From JBEBVQ01 sp037190845 (GTDB lineage: Bacteria > Bacteroidota > Bacteroidia > Chitinophagales > Chitinophagaceae): a stretch of DNA of 30,348 nucleotides. Below the pieces are notes generated by a model. It saw only the letters and a program-made list of their open reading frames with translations, was not told the origin of the DNA and did not search any database. A program made the translations under genes and the position numbers. The stretch's first letter is position 1; every line of letters begins with the position of its first letter. This document shows, in pieces, positions 8,901 to 17,742 of the stretch. The DNA lies in the NCBI GenBank assembly GCA_037190845.1, contig JBBCJI010000045.1, positions 1-30,348 on the forward strand. The letters run 5' to 3'.

Positions 8901-9907
8901 TAAATAGCGGTAAAGTTACCCGGGAATAAATGGGTCCAGTTCTCACCGCCGTCTTCGCTCCGGTAAATCCCGTAATTGGTTGATATATATATATAATCCC
9001 GGGCAATTCCGTTCTTATAAATATTATCTTTCCCAACAATGCCCCGCACTGAGGGATTGGATTCCATACCGCTGTTTAATTGTGTAAAGGTATTACCCGA
9101 AAGCTGGTATAATCCCATAGAATCTGTGCCTACAAGCAGCATTTTATCGAAAGGTGCTACCGTAGCCAGCAACCTGCCGGATGGCAACCCGGTATACTGC
9201 GCCCAGTTTTGTCCTTCATCCTCACTATGCCATACTCCCTCGGCGCCCGTATAGTCGGTAAGCAGCAATATGTCGTTGAAGCGGGAAAGATAAAACTCTC
9301 CGGTAGTTGGCAGGTTGTTAGTAGTCACGTCTGTCCAGCGTTCGTCCCTCCCGGCCTTTTTGTACAGTTTTCTGCTGATGTGATCATAGCCGAAAAGTAC
9401 GCCTTTAGTAAGTACTGCCAGCGAAGTAATATGTGTGAGCGCCGGGTCGCCGGATATATTCCAGAGCGTGTCAACAAACCAGGTTTTACCGTTGTCTTCA
9501 CTTATCTTCAGCCCGAAGATGAGGCCGGCACACAAATATATCCGGCCATGCGCAGGTACTCTGAGTATTACAGATTGCCAGGGAGCAAGCTGTGTTACCG
9601 AGCTGTCAGCGGGATTAAAGTTGGAGCCGTTATTTTCGCTCAGGTGGAGGTTACGTTTTACCCAAAGCAGATTGGGGCCGGAAACCAGTATTGCCCGCGG
9701 GTTATAGCCATCCGGCGGAAAGACCAGGTTATAACTGTCTCCTGAGCTTGTGTTATACAACGAGCCCTGCATATCTGCAAAATAGAGGCTGTAGGGGCGC
9801 TTCACGACATTGTTATTATCTATGCCGTTTTCTTTACGGCAACCCTGCAGCGCTATCGTAAAGAGCAATACAAAAGCCAGCCTATATACGAGATGAACGT
9901 TTCTCAT
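8897..9907 (-). CDS. Asp-box (BNR/sialidase-like) repeat lipoprotein
   Basis: This 336-aa protein has a lipoprotein signal (ALQGC, lipidated Cys at residue 23), so it is probably outer-membrane or surface attached. It carries Asp-box motifs of the SxDxGxxW type at residues 136-143 (SEDNGKTW), 228-235 (SEDEGQNW) and 317-324 (SEDGGENW), plus a degenerate one at 90-97 (SENNGSNF). The spacing predicts a beta-propeller like those of BNR, VPS10 or HCF136-type proteins. No sialidase catalytic residues were recognised, so an enzymatic role should not be assumed. It is the third gene of a minus-strand run, 113 bp after the DUF4836 gene, and its 3' end overlaps the Hsp15-like gene by 4 bp. Confidence 0.7.
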   Translation of the reverse strand: MRNVHLVYRLAFVLLFTIALQGCRKENGIDNNNVVKRPYSLYFADMQGSLYNTSSGDSYNLVFPPDGYNPRAILVSGPNLLWVKRNLHLSENNGSNFNPADSSVTQLAPWQSVILRVPAHGRIYLCAGLIFGLKISEDNGKTWFVDTLWNISGDPALTHITSLAVLTKGVLFGYDHISRKLYKKAGRDERWTDVTTNNLPTTGEFYLSRFNDILLLTDYTGAEGVWHSEDEGQNWAQYTGLPSGRLLATVAPFDKMLLVGTDSMGLYQLSGNTFTQLNSGMESNPSVRGIVGKDNIYKNGIARDYIYISTNYGIYRSEDGGENWTHLFPGNFTAIY

Positions 9908-9971
9908 GTGTTTATTTTTGTCAAGTTTACAAAATTAATCAGGAATACGCAATTATTGAATCACTTAGTTT

Positions 9972-9998
9972 CATGGGGAATGATTATCCGTCCCCATG
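9972..9998 (-). terminator. Hairpin between the DUF4836 and Asp-box lipoprotein genes
   Basis: CATGGGGA (9972-9979) pairs perfectly with TCCCCATG (9991-9998) across an 11-nt loop. It lies 22 bases after the DUF4836 stop on the minus strand. No T-tract follows, so it may be an attenuator or an mRNA-processing structure rather than a full terminator. Confidence 0.35.
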
Positions 9999-10020
9999 CT
10001 ATTTCCGTATTCATCCCTCA

Positions 10021-11610
10021 CTACTCATCCCTGTTCCAGTTGTACGTAATAAAATCCAGTAATAGGAGTAAGCTGTTCTCCTTTTCTTCCCGGAATGTTA
10101 TTTCCATCCGGGCATTATAAGCGCCGTCCCTGAAGGGTTCGCTGCTGAAGCTGACGTAGCGCAGCAATGTGCTTGCCGCTGCCGGTATGACTGCGTCTGC
10201 ACCGTAGACGTTCGCATCTGCTGCCGCCATATCTATAAACAGGCCGGCGGAGTGTCCTGATACTGCTTTTACGGCAACTGCCGGTAACTGCTGTTTTCCG
10301 CCCTTCATCCGCAGCCAGTCGTGTGCAGATGTGATCGTATTAGATATGACTGCATATTTTTGATCCACAATCAACACGGCTGTAGGTATATCTTTATTGT
10401 TTATCGTGTAAGTGTTTTCTCCTGCGGGGATAAGCATCTTTTCGGCAACGGTAAATGACACCAGCTTGCCGAAGGCATCTTTCCTGCCGATCTTCAGTGC
10501 GCATAAGAAGTTCATTTCAGCACGGAATCCGGTATCCGCCGCTGCCGGACTAAAATTATTTACCGCTACTATGACATCTCCTGCAAATGCATGAAATACC
10601 TGGTCTGTAGTAAGGCCGGATCCTATTAAAGCCAAAGCGGCAATGCTGCTCAGTCCTGTTTGGTCAAGCAACCGCCGTATACCGTCAACAGGTATCCGCC
10701 CTCCTGCCAGCAAGTGAAGATTGTGCGGGGAGACACGGTGCATCATATCTTCGTCCACGCCGGCATCTCCGAAAGTACTGTATATTTCCCGCAGGGCTTC
10801 CGGTACATAATATTTTAATTTACCTCTGATACGTCCCCGTTCAAAATCAATGCCGGTCATCAGTACCGCCCCCCTCCATAAAGCGCCTGCAATGCCCATG
10901 GCTGCCATGCCGGTAAGGCCGGATCCCATTGTATGGGCCATAGCCGCATCATAATTTACCCAGAGGGTCAGGTCATGGCCAGCCTGTTCCATTTTCCGGA
11001 ACCGGTTATCTGCTGTAATTCCCTTTTTCCGGGATGTCAGGAACACATCGGCAATCCCGGCGCTTGTCTGTTGGGTATCCACAACCGCCGGGTAACCGGG
11101 GAGGGTAGCAGGTGTATTGCCTTGTACCACATTCATAACCACGAGCAGCTTGTTATTCCAGCCGGCTACCGCTTCATCTTCAACGAGTATTTCCCGGTAT
11201 CCTTCCCGTTGCCGGACAGGTACTCCGGGGAATATGCGTTTTACGTAAGCCTCCCATTGCGATACATCGCTAAGCGGCACGAGTAGGGTTGTTTGCAGAT
11301 CTCTGTCATAGCGCCGGTCGGTACGCAGGTACATATATGTGGTGCTGGAAAACCTTATGCCGGCATGTTGTAGCTGGCTCAAAGCCTCTGCCGGCGCTGC
11401 ATGCCGGCTGCGTTCTTTGAGCTTACGAAACGATTTGTTGCCTGTCAGCGCATCCCAGGCAATCTCGCGGCCAAGCTCACGGGTATTTACGCCCACTACA
11501 AATAGTGCATCAGAGGGGATATGACGCGCATGATCGGGCGTCCTGGAACAGGCGCTGCCGATCATGAGCATCCATAATAACAATACGGGTGTATAAAACC
11601 TGCGCTGCAT
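10021..11610 (-). CDS. DUF4836 family lipoprotein
   Basis: This 529-aa lipoprotein has a signal peptide ending GSAC (lipidated Cys at residue 21). The mature start HIPSDALFVVGVNTRELGREIAWDALTG matches the DUF4836 family signature, in which a conserved 'IP.DA..V..IN...L...A.WD.LTG' segment opens the domain. The rest alternates beta-rich and helical segments (for example VIVAVNNFSPAAADTG) with no catalytic motif that I recognise. Family members are Bacteroidota envelope lipoproteins of unknown function. The gene starts 36 bp after the DUF3127 gene and is probably co-transcribed with it. Confidence 0.75.
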   Translation of the reverse strand: MQRRFYTPVLLLWMLMIGSACSRTPDHARHIPSDALFVVGVNTRELGREIAWDALTGNKSFRKLKERSRHAAPAEALSQLQHAGIRFSSTTYMYLRTDRRYDRDLQTTLLVPLSDVSQWEAYVKRIFPGVPVRQREGYREILVEDEAVAGWNNKLLVVMNVVQGNTPATLPGYPAVVDTQQTSAGIADVFLTSRKKGITADNRFRKMEQAGHDLTLWVNYDAAMAHTMGSGLTGMAAMGIAGALWRGAVLMTGIDFERGRIRGKLKYYVPEALREIYSTFGDAGVDEDMMHRVSPHNLHLLAGGRIPVDGIRRLLDQTGLSSIAALALIGSGLTTDQVFHAFAGDVIVAVNNFSPAAADTGFRAEMNFLCALKIGRKDAFGKLVSFTVAEKMLIPAGENTYTINNKDIPTAVLIVDQKYAVISNTITSAHDWLRMKGGKQQLPAVAVKAVSGHSAGLFIDMAAADANVYGADAVIPAAASTLLRYVSFSSEPFRDGAYNARMEITFREEKENSLLLLLDFITYNWNRDE

Positions 11611-11646
11611 AAAATAATTAAGGCATCCCGCTATCAGGCAGGGATA

Positions 11647-12063
11647 TTAAAAAGGCAGGTCATCCGAGCCTTCGGGGGCAGGATTAAAAGTATTGCCGGG
11701 TTGTTGCGGAGCAGTGCCGGTATTGGGAACTGTAGTTCCGGAATAACCGGCATTTTCCTGAGCCGTTCCCGGTGCGACATTTTCTATGCGCCAGGCATCC
11801 AGATTCGTGATAAAGTTGACTTTCCCATCTTTTTCCCAGCGATTGCCTTTGATGTTGAAGCTTACTTTTACGTGGTCTCCTTCGTTGAACCGGTCTAGTA
11901 TATCACACTTGTTTTGTACCAGTTGCATTTTGGCGTAATTAGTATATACATTCCCATTGATCTCTTCAGAAAGTTCCAATACAAATTCGCGTTTACGGAA
12001 GCGTTCGTTTACTTGTTGTGCGTCATACTTGGTATGCAACTTACCTGTTACTTCAAAACTCAT
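11647..12063 (-). CDS. DUF3127 protein with an SSB-like acidic C-terminal tip
   Basis: This 138-aa protein matches DUF3127 (PF11325) over about residues 1-96: FEVTGKLH, KREFVLEL, YAKMQLVQNKCDILDRF, GDHVKVSFNIKGNRW and FITNLDAWRIE. The run of beta-strands is compatible with a small OB-like barrel. Residues 97-132 are a Gly/Pro/Asn/Thr/Gln-rich disordered linker, and the last six residues are SDDLPF. This core + flexible linker + acidic Asp-Asp-hydrophobic-Pro-Phe tip is the architecture of single-stranded DNA-binding proteins, although the core itself is not a standard SSB domain. It is the first gene of the minus-strand run. A promoter candidate lies at 12106-12113. Its function is not established; a nucleic-acid transaction role is my inference. 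Confidence 0.8.
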   Translation of the reverse strand: MSFEVTGKLHTKYDAQQVNERFRKREFVLELSEEINGNVYTNYAKMQLVQNKCDILDRFNEGDHVKVSFNIKGNRWEKDGKVNFITNLDAWRIENVAPGTAQENAGYSGTTVPNTGTAPQQPGNTFNPAPEGSDDLPF

Positions 12064-12105
12064 TTTAAAACAATTTAATTAATTAAGACAATAAAAACTG
12101 ATCTG

Positions 12106-12113
12106 CAAATTTA
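12106..12113 (-). promoter_or_regulatory. Bacteroidota -7 box for the DUF3127-DUF4836 run
   Basis: On the minus strand this reads TAAATTTG, an exact match to the TAnnTTTG -7 box of Bacteroidota primary sigma factors. It lies 42 bases upstream of the DUF3127 start, implying a leader of roughly 35 nt. The -33 region is only weakly TTG-like. Confidence 0.5.
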
Positions 12114-12178
12114 TGATACAGAAAGGCAGAAAGGTAATAAAAAAACAGTAGAAATGGAAAACATCGGATAAAATATAA

Positions 12179-12584
12179 GAAGCTGTTTAAAATTTTTTCA
12201 GATCATAATGTATAGCATTGAAAACAGCCCAGGTATATGCTGCCCTTTCAGGGCGAAGATGGCGTGATGAGCATGTTGTGCCTAACGCGGTGCATTGGGT
12301 TCTGTATATACTGGCCCTTCGGGGCGGTGGCTCACTTTAGTCCGGAATATTGAGGGCTATGTTGTTATAGACTCCTCCGGCCACCCGCGGGAAAATATGC
12401 TATACCTGATAACTCAAAAGGCTGAAAGCCTTTGATATACATAGTCCGGGGCATCGTCCCGGGCGGGAAATGTCCCCACATTCCATGCGCCCTGAACGGG
12501 TAGCATAAATAGGCAATAACCGGAGGGGGATGCCAGAGATGGTTTTATTATACACTTTTTTCGAAACCATTCTTAGGCAGCTTC
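12179..12584. mobile_element. MITE-like element, 406 bp, with GAAGCTG termini
   Basis: The left end GAAGCTGTTTAAAATTTTTT (12179-12198) and the reverse complement of the right end (GAAGCTGCCTAAGAAT, ending at 12584) are imperfect terminal inverted repeats. TAA flanks both sides (12176-12178 and 12585-12587), compatible with a 3-bp target duplication. No transposase frame fits inside. The interior is a chain of perfect hairpins: GCCCT/AGGGC (12242-12254), GCCC-TTCG-GGGC (12314-12325) and AAAGGCT-gaa-AGCCTTT (12417-12433). The termini resemble those of IS5-like elements from memory, so mobilisation in trans by such a transposase is inferred. Confidence 0.55.
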
Positions 12585-12587
12585 TAA

Positions 12588-12920
12588 GTCGGCCTGATAT
12601 TTTCCGGTGTTCGTTTTATGACAACAGTAACATGTAACTCATTGCTTTCTTCTCCCGGTTGGTAGCAGGGAGTAATACGTTGAAAACGGAACGGGGATTT
12701 CCGGTTGCTAAGAGATACGGAAGCCGGATGAAATCCGGCGAAATCTAAGTTATTGCCGCGGAATCTAACTAATTATTTTACGTTATATAGTAGCCTTTAC
12801 TTTTGAATGGTACAATTAAAATGAACAGCTTATAAATAACCGGTCTTTTGCTGTTCCTGAATCAGCTTGTACTGCTGCACTTTCATGTGGCTCATAGTTC
12901 CGAAACAAAAATTATAAATC
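12588..12920. other. Leader/intergenic region in front of adhesin A
   Basis: No gene was seen. There is a perfect stem-loop CCGGAT-gaa-ATCCGG at 12724-12738, followed by an imperfect direct repeat (CGAAATCTAAGTTATT at 12739-12754, then GGAATCTAACTAATTATT from about 12760). A -7 promoter box follows at 12798-12805. The region most likely contains the promoter and 5' leader of the large protein at 12921. Confidence 0.4.
12798..12805 (+). promoter_or_regulatory. Candidate -7 promoter box for adhesin A
   Basis: TACTTTTG matches TAnnTTTG, the Bacteroidota -7 consensus. It lies 115 bases before the ATG at 12921, implying a leader of about 110 nt. No -33 TTTG/TTG was found at the usual distance, so this is tentative. 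Confidence 0.3.
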
Positions 12921-15900
12921 ATGAAGCACAAAAAATTACTTTTTCTTTTTCTGGGTCTTGTTTTTCCTATGCTGGGCTGGGCACAGTTGTCGGGAAATTA
13001 TACGATCAATCCGGCAGGATCTCCCACGCCGCCCAACTTCATTTCTTTTACTGCGGCGGTTTCGGCGCTGACGACGCAGGGAGTATCGGGGCACACGACG
13101 TTTACCGTTTCACCCGGCACCTACACAGAGACGTTCACCATCACTAGCATTCCCGGCGCCGGATCAAATGCTACGGTCACCTTCCAGAGCAGCAGTGGGC
13201 CGGAAAACTGTATTGTCTCCTTTAATACCGCTGCCGGTGGCATCGCAATCGGCACAGTGAACCTGCGGGGAGCACGTTATGTATCGTTCAAGGGTATCAC
13301 GATGCGTAACATCCAGGCAGCCAACAGCGCAGCGCTGCATATTTTTGCGGGCGACGGGAGCGGGACGTATGATGTGCGTGCGGAATACCTGAATTTCGAT
13401 AACTGCCATTTTGTTGTGGACACGACGAATACCGCAGCAAACAGGTTCGGGGTGCTTATAGCCAACAATAACGCCTGGGCAGGCTATTCCGGCCGCACGA
13501 CACTGGCTCATAAGGTGATGTTTAAAAAATGTTTGTTTAAAGGTGGGAGCGACGGTCTTGGGGTATTGCCGTCTGGTACTGCCAACTGGTACAGCTTCCC
13601 CGTAGATTCTATCTCCGTTGACAGCAGCGAGGCGGTTCAGCAGCGGAGCTACGGACTCGAATTCTGGGGGTGTAAGAATATAAGCGTTACGAACTCGCGT
13701 ATCCACCAGATGCGTACCGGGGACGGGAACGCCAGTGCGGTGCGTATTAATCATTCGCTGGAGTTTAATGTCCGTGGTAATTACATCATCTGTGGTCACC
13801 GTATCGGTATGTGGCTGGATGTGGGAGGGAACCCGGCAACGTTCGGGCCTTCGTATGTGGTGAACAACTACATTGTCACTGGCGGCGCCACAAACCAGGC
13901 AGCCTACCTGACGGGGAGCAAGAATGTACGGTATTATCACAACACGTTCCTGGCATCAGGAGCCGGCGGGGTAGGTGTTGATTTCAACGGAGCGATCGCG
14001 GGAAATGAGTTTGTGAATAATATTATTACTGCGGGAACGAACACGAATGTGAATGTGTTCAATTCGCCGAACACAGCAGGTGGGTTTACTGCTCTGGACT
14101 ATAATGTGTATTATGGTGCGAACGGAGGTGATGTGCGTTTTTACTGGGGGACGAACTATACGGGTCTGAATGCATGGAAGACAGCAGTGCCGGCGTTCAA
14201 TGTAAATGCTGTGTTTGGTGTGACGACATTTGCGGCGAACAGTCCTGAGATCACGGATCCTGCTACGGCCCGTACAGGGACGAATCTGGGTATTACGACG
14301 GATATATTCGGCCAGACACGAGCCGCTGCACCTACCATCGGTGCCTATGAATATATACCGCCGGCGCCGATGGTCGGGATTTACACGATAAATCCCTCCG
14401 GCTCCGGCACGCGGAATTTTACCTCTTTCGGAGCAGTCGTGGACGCGCTACATACGCTCGGTATATCGGGTCATGTCATTTTTGAAGTAAGCCCTGCGAT
14501 CTATGCGGAACGTTTTGCGCTGGGAAATGTTACCGGTTCCGGCCCGAACGCCCGGATAACATTCGAGCATGCCGGCTCTCCGGCTTCATGCGTGGTGGAG
14601 TACAACTCTTCGCTGCCTTCACCCGCCCCGATCGCAATCGGCACGGTGAACCTGCAGGGAGCGCGTTATGTATCTTTCAAGGGTATTACGATGCGTAACA
14701 TCCAGGCAGCCAATAGCGCAGCGCTGCATATTTTTGCAGGCGACGGTAGCGGGACCTATGACGTGCGTGCGGAGTACCTGAATTTTGATAATTGTCATTT
14801 TGTTGTGGACACGACGAATACGACAGGTAACAGGTATGGGGTATTCATTTCCAATAATAATTCCTGGAATGGCTATTCCGGTCGCACGGTGCTGGCACAT
14901 AAGGTAACGTTCAGGAAATGTCTGTTCAAAGGCGGGAGTGATGGTATCGGGGTATTGCCGTCGGGCACTGCCAACTGGTACAGCTTCCCCGTAGACTCTA
15001 TCTCCGTTGACAGCAGCGAGGCCGTGCTGCAGCGAAGCTACGGGCTGGAATTCTGGGGATGCAAGAATGTAAGTGTTACAAACTCGCGTATCCACCAGAT
15101 GCGTACCGGGGACGGCAGCGCGAGTGCGTTACGATTTTTTCATTCTCTGGAATTTGACGTCCGGAATAATTATATCATCTGCGGTCACCGTATCGGGCTG
15201 TGGCTGGATATAGGAGGGAACCCGGCAACGTTCGCGCCTTCGTATGTGGTAAACAATTACATCGTCAGCAGCGGCGCTACAAACCAGGCTGCATACCTGA
15301 CCGGGAGCAAGAATGTACGGTATTATCACAACACGTTCCTGTCATCAGGGACCGGAGGTGTAGGTGTTGATTTCAACGGAGCGATTACGGGAAATGAATT
15401 TGTGAATAATATTATTACTGCGGGAACGAACACGAATGTGAATGTATTCAATTCGCCGAACACGGCGGGTGGTTTTACGGCGCTTGATTACAATGTGTAT
15501 TATGGTGCGAACGGAGGTGATGTGCGTTTTTACTGGGGTACGAACTATACAGGTCTGAATGCATGGAAGACGGCAGTGCCGGCATTCAATATAAACGCTG
15601 TGTTTGGTGTGACGACGTTTGCGGCGAACAGTCCTGAGATCACGGATCCTGCTACTGCGCGTGCAGGGACGAATCTGGGTATTACGACTGATATATTTGG
15701 GCAGACACGAGCCGCTGCACCTACCATCGGTGCCTATGAATATCCGTTGCCGCCTGCCCCCGGGCAACCCGGGCCGTTTATCGTAAAAACGGATACGATA
15801 TGCAACCCACCCCAATCAGGGGTCCGGTATACCATTAACTCAGTACCCGGCGCTACCGCTTATGAATGGGAAAGCAACGGTGGCTGGTGGAATATTGCAG

Positions 15901-17519
15901 GCGCCGGAGCAGGCGTTACATTCACTGGCGGCCCTGATGATACTTCGGTACTGATTGAATTTATGGCCAGCGCCAATACAGGTTTCCTGACCGTCCGTCC
16001 CAAAAACGCGGGTGGTACCGGTCCTGGCCAGACTATACAGGTTGTCGTACTCATAACACCGCAACCGCCCGGCGCTTTTACGACTTCCAGCGCTACCGTA
16101 TGCCAGGGGCAGTCGGGTGTGACGTACACAGTGCCTAATGTGGCAGGAGTGACATATAACTGGAGCTATTCCGGCACCGGTGCGACTATTAACGGCTCCG
16201 GCAATTCCGTCACCGTGGATTTCAGCGCCAGCGCCACCAATGGCAACTTGCAGGTTACTGCTTCCAACACCTGCGGCGCCAGCACCGCAAGGAGTATAGC
16301 CGTGACGGTCAATCCCCTGCCCACACAGCCGGATGCTTTTACGGCTTCATCGGCTAATGTATGTGCCGGTCAGACGGGAGTCGTATATACTGTCCCTAAT
16401 GTAGCAAATACGACTTACAACTGGAGCTATACCGGTACCGGCGCTACCATCAACGGCAGCGGCAACAGTGTTACAGTAGATTTTAGCGCCGGCGCCACCA
16501 ATGGTGTCTTGGGTGTGACTGCCACCAATTCCTGTGGCACCAGCCCGGCACGAACCCAGTCGGTAACCGTCAATCCGCTTCCTGTCGTAACAGTCACCCC
16601 TTCCGCTCCGGCGGATATATGTGCCGGTGATACGGTAACGCTGACTGCAGGTAGCGGTACAGGTTACAGCTATGAATGGAAAGACGGGGCCGGCACAGTG
16701 GTAGGTAATGCAATTGCTTATGATGCACTGACAACCGGTGATTACCGGGTGGTGGTAACCACAACGGCTAACTGCACAGACAGCTCCAACCTGATATCCG
16801 TAACAGTACTTCCTGTACCACAGATTAGTCTTACTCCCGGCGATACAGCATTTTGCGAAGGCGGAATAATAACACTGCATGCGGTCACAACAGATACCGG
16901 CCTGAATTACCGCTGGAAAAACGGTAACAACACTATCCCCCAGGCTACTGCGGATTTTCTGGAGATCAATGCCAGTGGTGCCTATAGTGTAGTAGCCGGT
17001 CGTACGCATATAGCCGGCTGTATGGACAGCAGTACAGCGGTAACGGTTACAGTGCATCCGCTTCCTGTGGTATCGGTCAACTGGGATGGCCTGCTGTTGC
17101 ATGCTACACCGGGTTATACAGGATACCAGTGGCATACCGGCGGACAGTCAATCGCGGGAGCGACGGATTCCACCTATGAGCCGTCTGCAAACGGATCTTT
17201 CACAGTGACCGTTACCGACAGCAATAATTGCAGTGCCCTTTCGGCGGTCATACAGGCAGATAATGTAAGTGTTACGTCTTTTTCCGTTTCGGGGAATCAT
17301 GTGCAGGTATATCCCAATCCGGCCGGGCATACCGTATATATAAATGCGCCGGTTGATGTGGATGTGATGATCTTAAGTATGGATGGGAAAATGTTACAGC
17401 ACACCCTCAGTGCCCAAAAGCTGGATATAAGCCACTTGCCGGATGGTGTCTACCTGTTGCGGATTACTCATGACGGTATATGCCTGAAGCATGAACGGCT
17501 TACCAAAACAGGGAGATAA
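12921..17519 (+). CDS. Adhesin A: two parallel beta-helix units, PKD/Ig-like repeats, T9SS type A tail
   Basis: This 1532-aa secreted protein has a signal peptide (cleavage likely after GWAQ, residue ~21). Two right-handed beta-helix-type units follow, at about residues 22-479 and 485-942; each contains strand ladders such as RAEYLNFDNCHF, KVxFxKCLFKGG and NEFVNNIITAG. Residues ~950-1440 are PKD-like/Ig-like repeats (two near-identical units with NWSYxGTGATINGSG, then CAGDTVTLTAG and EGGIITLHA units). The tail (~1453-1532; QVYPNPAGH, DISHLPDGVYLLRI, ending KHERLTKTGR) is a T9SS type A sorting domain, so the protein should cross the outer membrane by T9SS and be surface-attached or released. 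No catalytic residues of a polysaccharide lyase were recognised; adhesion or carbohydrate binding is the likeliest role. It has a shorter paralogue immediately downstream. Confidence 0.85.
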   Translation: MKHKKLLFLFLGLVFPMLGWAQLSGNYTINPAGSPTPPNFISFTAAVSALTTQGVSGHTTFTVSPGTYTETFTITSIPGAGSNATVTFQSSSGPENCIVSFNTAAGGIAIGTVNLRGARYVSFKGITMRNIQAANSAALHIFAGDGSGTYDVRAEYLNFDNCHFVVDTTNTAANRFGVLIANNNAWAGYSGRTTLAHKVMFKKCLFKGGSDGLGVLPSGTANWYSFPVDSISVDSSEAVQQRSYGLEFWGCKNISVTNSRIHQMRTGDGNASAVRINHSLEFNVRGNYIICGHRIGMWLDVGGNPATFGPSYVVNNYIVTGGATNQAAYLTGSKNVRYYHNTFLASGAGGVGVDFNGAIAGNEFVNNIITAGTNTNVNVFNSPNTAGGFTALDYNVYYGANGGDVRFYWGTNYTGLNAWKTAVPAFNVNAVFGVTTFAANSPEITDPATARTGTNLGITTDIFGQTRAAAPTIGAYEYIPPAPMVGIYTINPSGSGTRNFTSFGAVVDALHTLGISGHVIFEVSPAIYAERFALGNVTGSGPNARITFEHAGSPASCVVEYNSSLPSPAPIAIGTVNLQGARYVSFKGITMRNIQAANSAALHIFAGDGSGTYDVRAEYLNFDNCHFVVDTTNTTGNRYGVFISNNNSWNGYSGRTVLAHKVTFRKCLFKGGSDGIGVLPSGTANWYSFPVDSISVDSSEAVLQRSYGLEFWGCKNVSVTNSRIHQMRTGDGSASALRFFHSLEFDVRNNYIICGHRIGLWLDIGGNPATFAPSYVVNNYIVSSGATNQAAYLTGSKNVRYYHNTFLSSGTGGVGVDFNGAITGNEFVNNIITAGTNTNVNVFNSPNTAGGFTALDYNVYYGANGGDVRFYWGTNYTGLNAWKTAVPAFNINAVFGVTTFAANSPEITDPATARAGTNLGITTDIFGQTRAAAPTIGAYEYPLPPAPGQPGPFIVKTDTICNPPQSGVRYTINSVPGATAYEWESNGGWWNIAGAGAGVTFTGGPDDTSVLIEFMASANTGFLTVRPKNAGGTGPGQTIQVVVLITPQPPGAFTTSSATVCQGQSGVTYTVPNVAGVTYNWSYSGTGATINGSGNSVTVDFSASATNGNLQVTASNTCGASTARSIAVTVNPLPTQPDAFTASSANVCAGQTGVVYTVPNVANTTYNWSYTGTGATINGSGNSVTVDFSAGATNGVLGVTATNSCGTSPARTQSVTVNPLPVVTVTPSAPADICAGDTVTLTAGSGTGYSYEWKDGAGTVVGNAIAYDALTTGDYRVVVTTTANCTDSSNLISVTVLPVPQISLTPGDTAFCEGGIITLHAVTTDTGLNYRWKNGNNTIPQATADFLEINASGAYSVVAGRTHIAGCMDSSTAVTVTVHPLPVVSVNWDGLLLHATPGYTGYQWHTGGQSIAGATDSTYEPSANGSFTVTVTDSNNCSALSAVIQADNVSVTSFSVSGNHVQVYPNPAGHTVYINAPVDVDVMILSMDGKMLQHTLSAQKLDISHLPDGVYLLRITHDGICLKHERLTKTGR
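13242..14355 (+). repeat. Internal duplication, copy 1 (in adhesin A)
   Basis: This 1114-bp segment (residues ~108-479) reappears at a constant offset of 1389 bp with no indels in the checked stretches. By eye the translated copies differ at about 30 of ~371 residues. Similarity drops sharply at both edges. Confidence 0.9.
14631..15744 (+). repeat. Internal duplication, copy 2 (in adhesin A)
   Basis: This is the partner of 13242-14355 and covers residues ~571-942. It includes long identical DNA stretches. Preceding residues ~485-570 are only distantly similar to the matching part of copy 1. Confidence 0.9.
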
Positions 17520-17554
17520 AAAAGAAAGTTCTGTATCAGTGTTTATACGCCTAA

Positions 17555-17587
17555 ATGACACCTCCAACAACCGTTTGGGGGTGTCAT
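17555..17587 (+). terminator. Strong hairpin after adhesin A
   Basis: ATGACACC (17555-17562) pairs with GGTGTCAT (17580-17587), with further inner CCAA/TTGG pairing. It lies 36 bases after the A stop codon. No T-tract follows, so it is either an intrinsic-terminator variant or an mRNA 3'-end stabiliser. A perfect 12-bp palindrome ATCATATATGAT follows at 17601-17612. Confidence 0.5.
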
Positions 17588-17742
17588 CACTGCATCGCAT
17601 ATCATATATGATGTGGTAAAAAGAGGGTATATTATTACGCTTTCTAAGGGAATCCATGCGTAATCTAAATGACCTGAAAAGTTGGCAGGAGAAGGATGTA
17701 GGTTTGAAACAGGGCGGTATAATCTATGTAAAGACATTTATT

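Noticed and set aside
8897..9907. Sialidase enzyme
   Set aside because: Asp-box motifs are present, but the arginine triad and other catalytic residues were not recognised; Asp boxes also occur in many non-enzymatic propellers.
13164..13940. Long minus-strand open frame (258 codons) inside adhesin A, and similar ones at 16347-17135 and 18694-19482
   Set aside because: They lie wholly antisense to well-supported genes, recur at homologous places in paralogous repeats, have unusual Arg/His/Cys-rich composition and no signal or domain; they are by-products of the codon usage of the real genes.
12921..15744. Pectate lyase or other polysaccharide lyase activity of the beta-helix units
   Set aside because: The fold is suggested, but no calcium-binding Asp cluster or catalytic Arg/Lys motif of a lyase family could be recognised, so only a structural call was made.
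17656..17742. N-terminal extension of adhesin B by 29 codons
   Set aside because: It is charged and precedes an ideal signal peptide beginning at 17743; adhesin A starts at the equivalent position.
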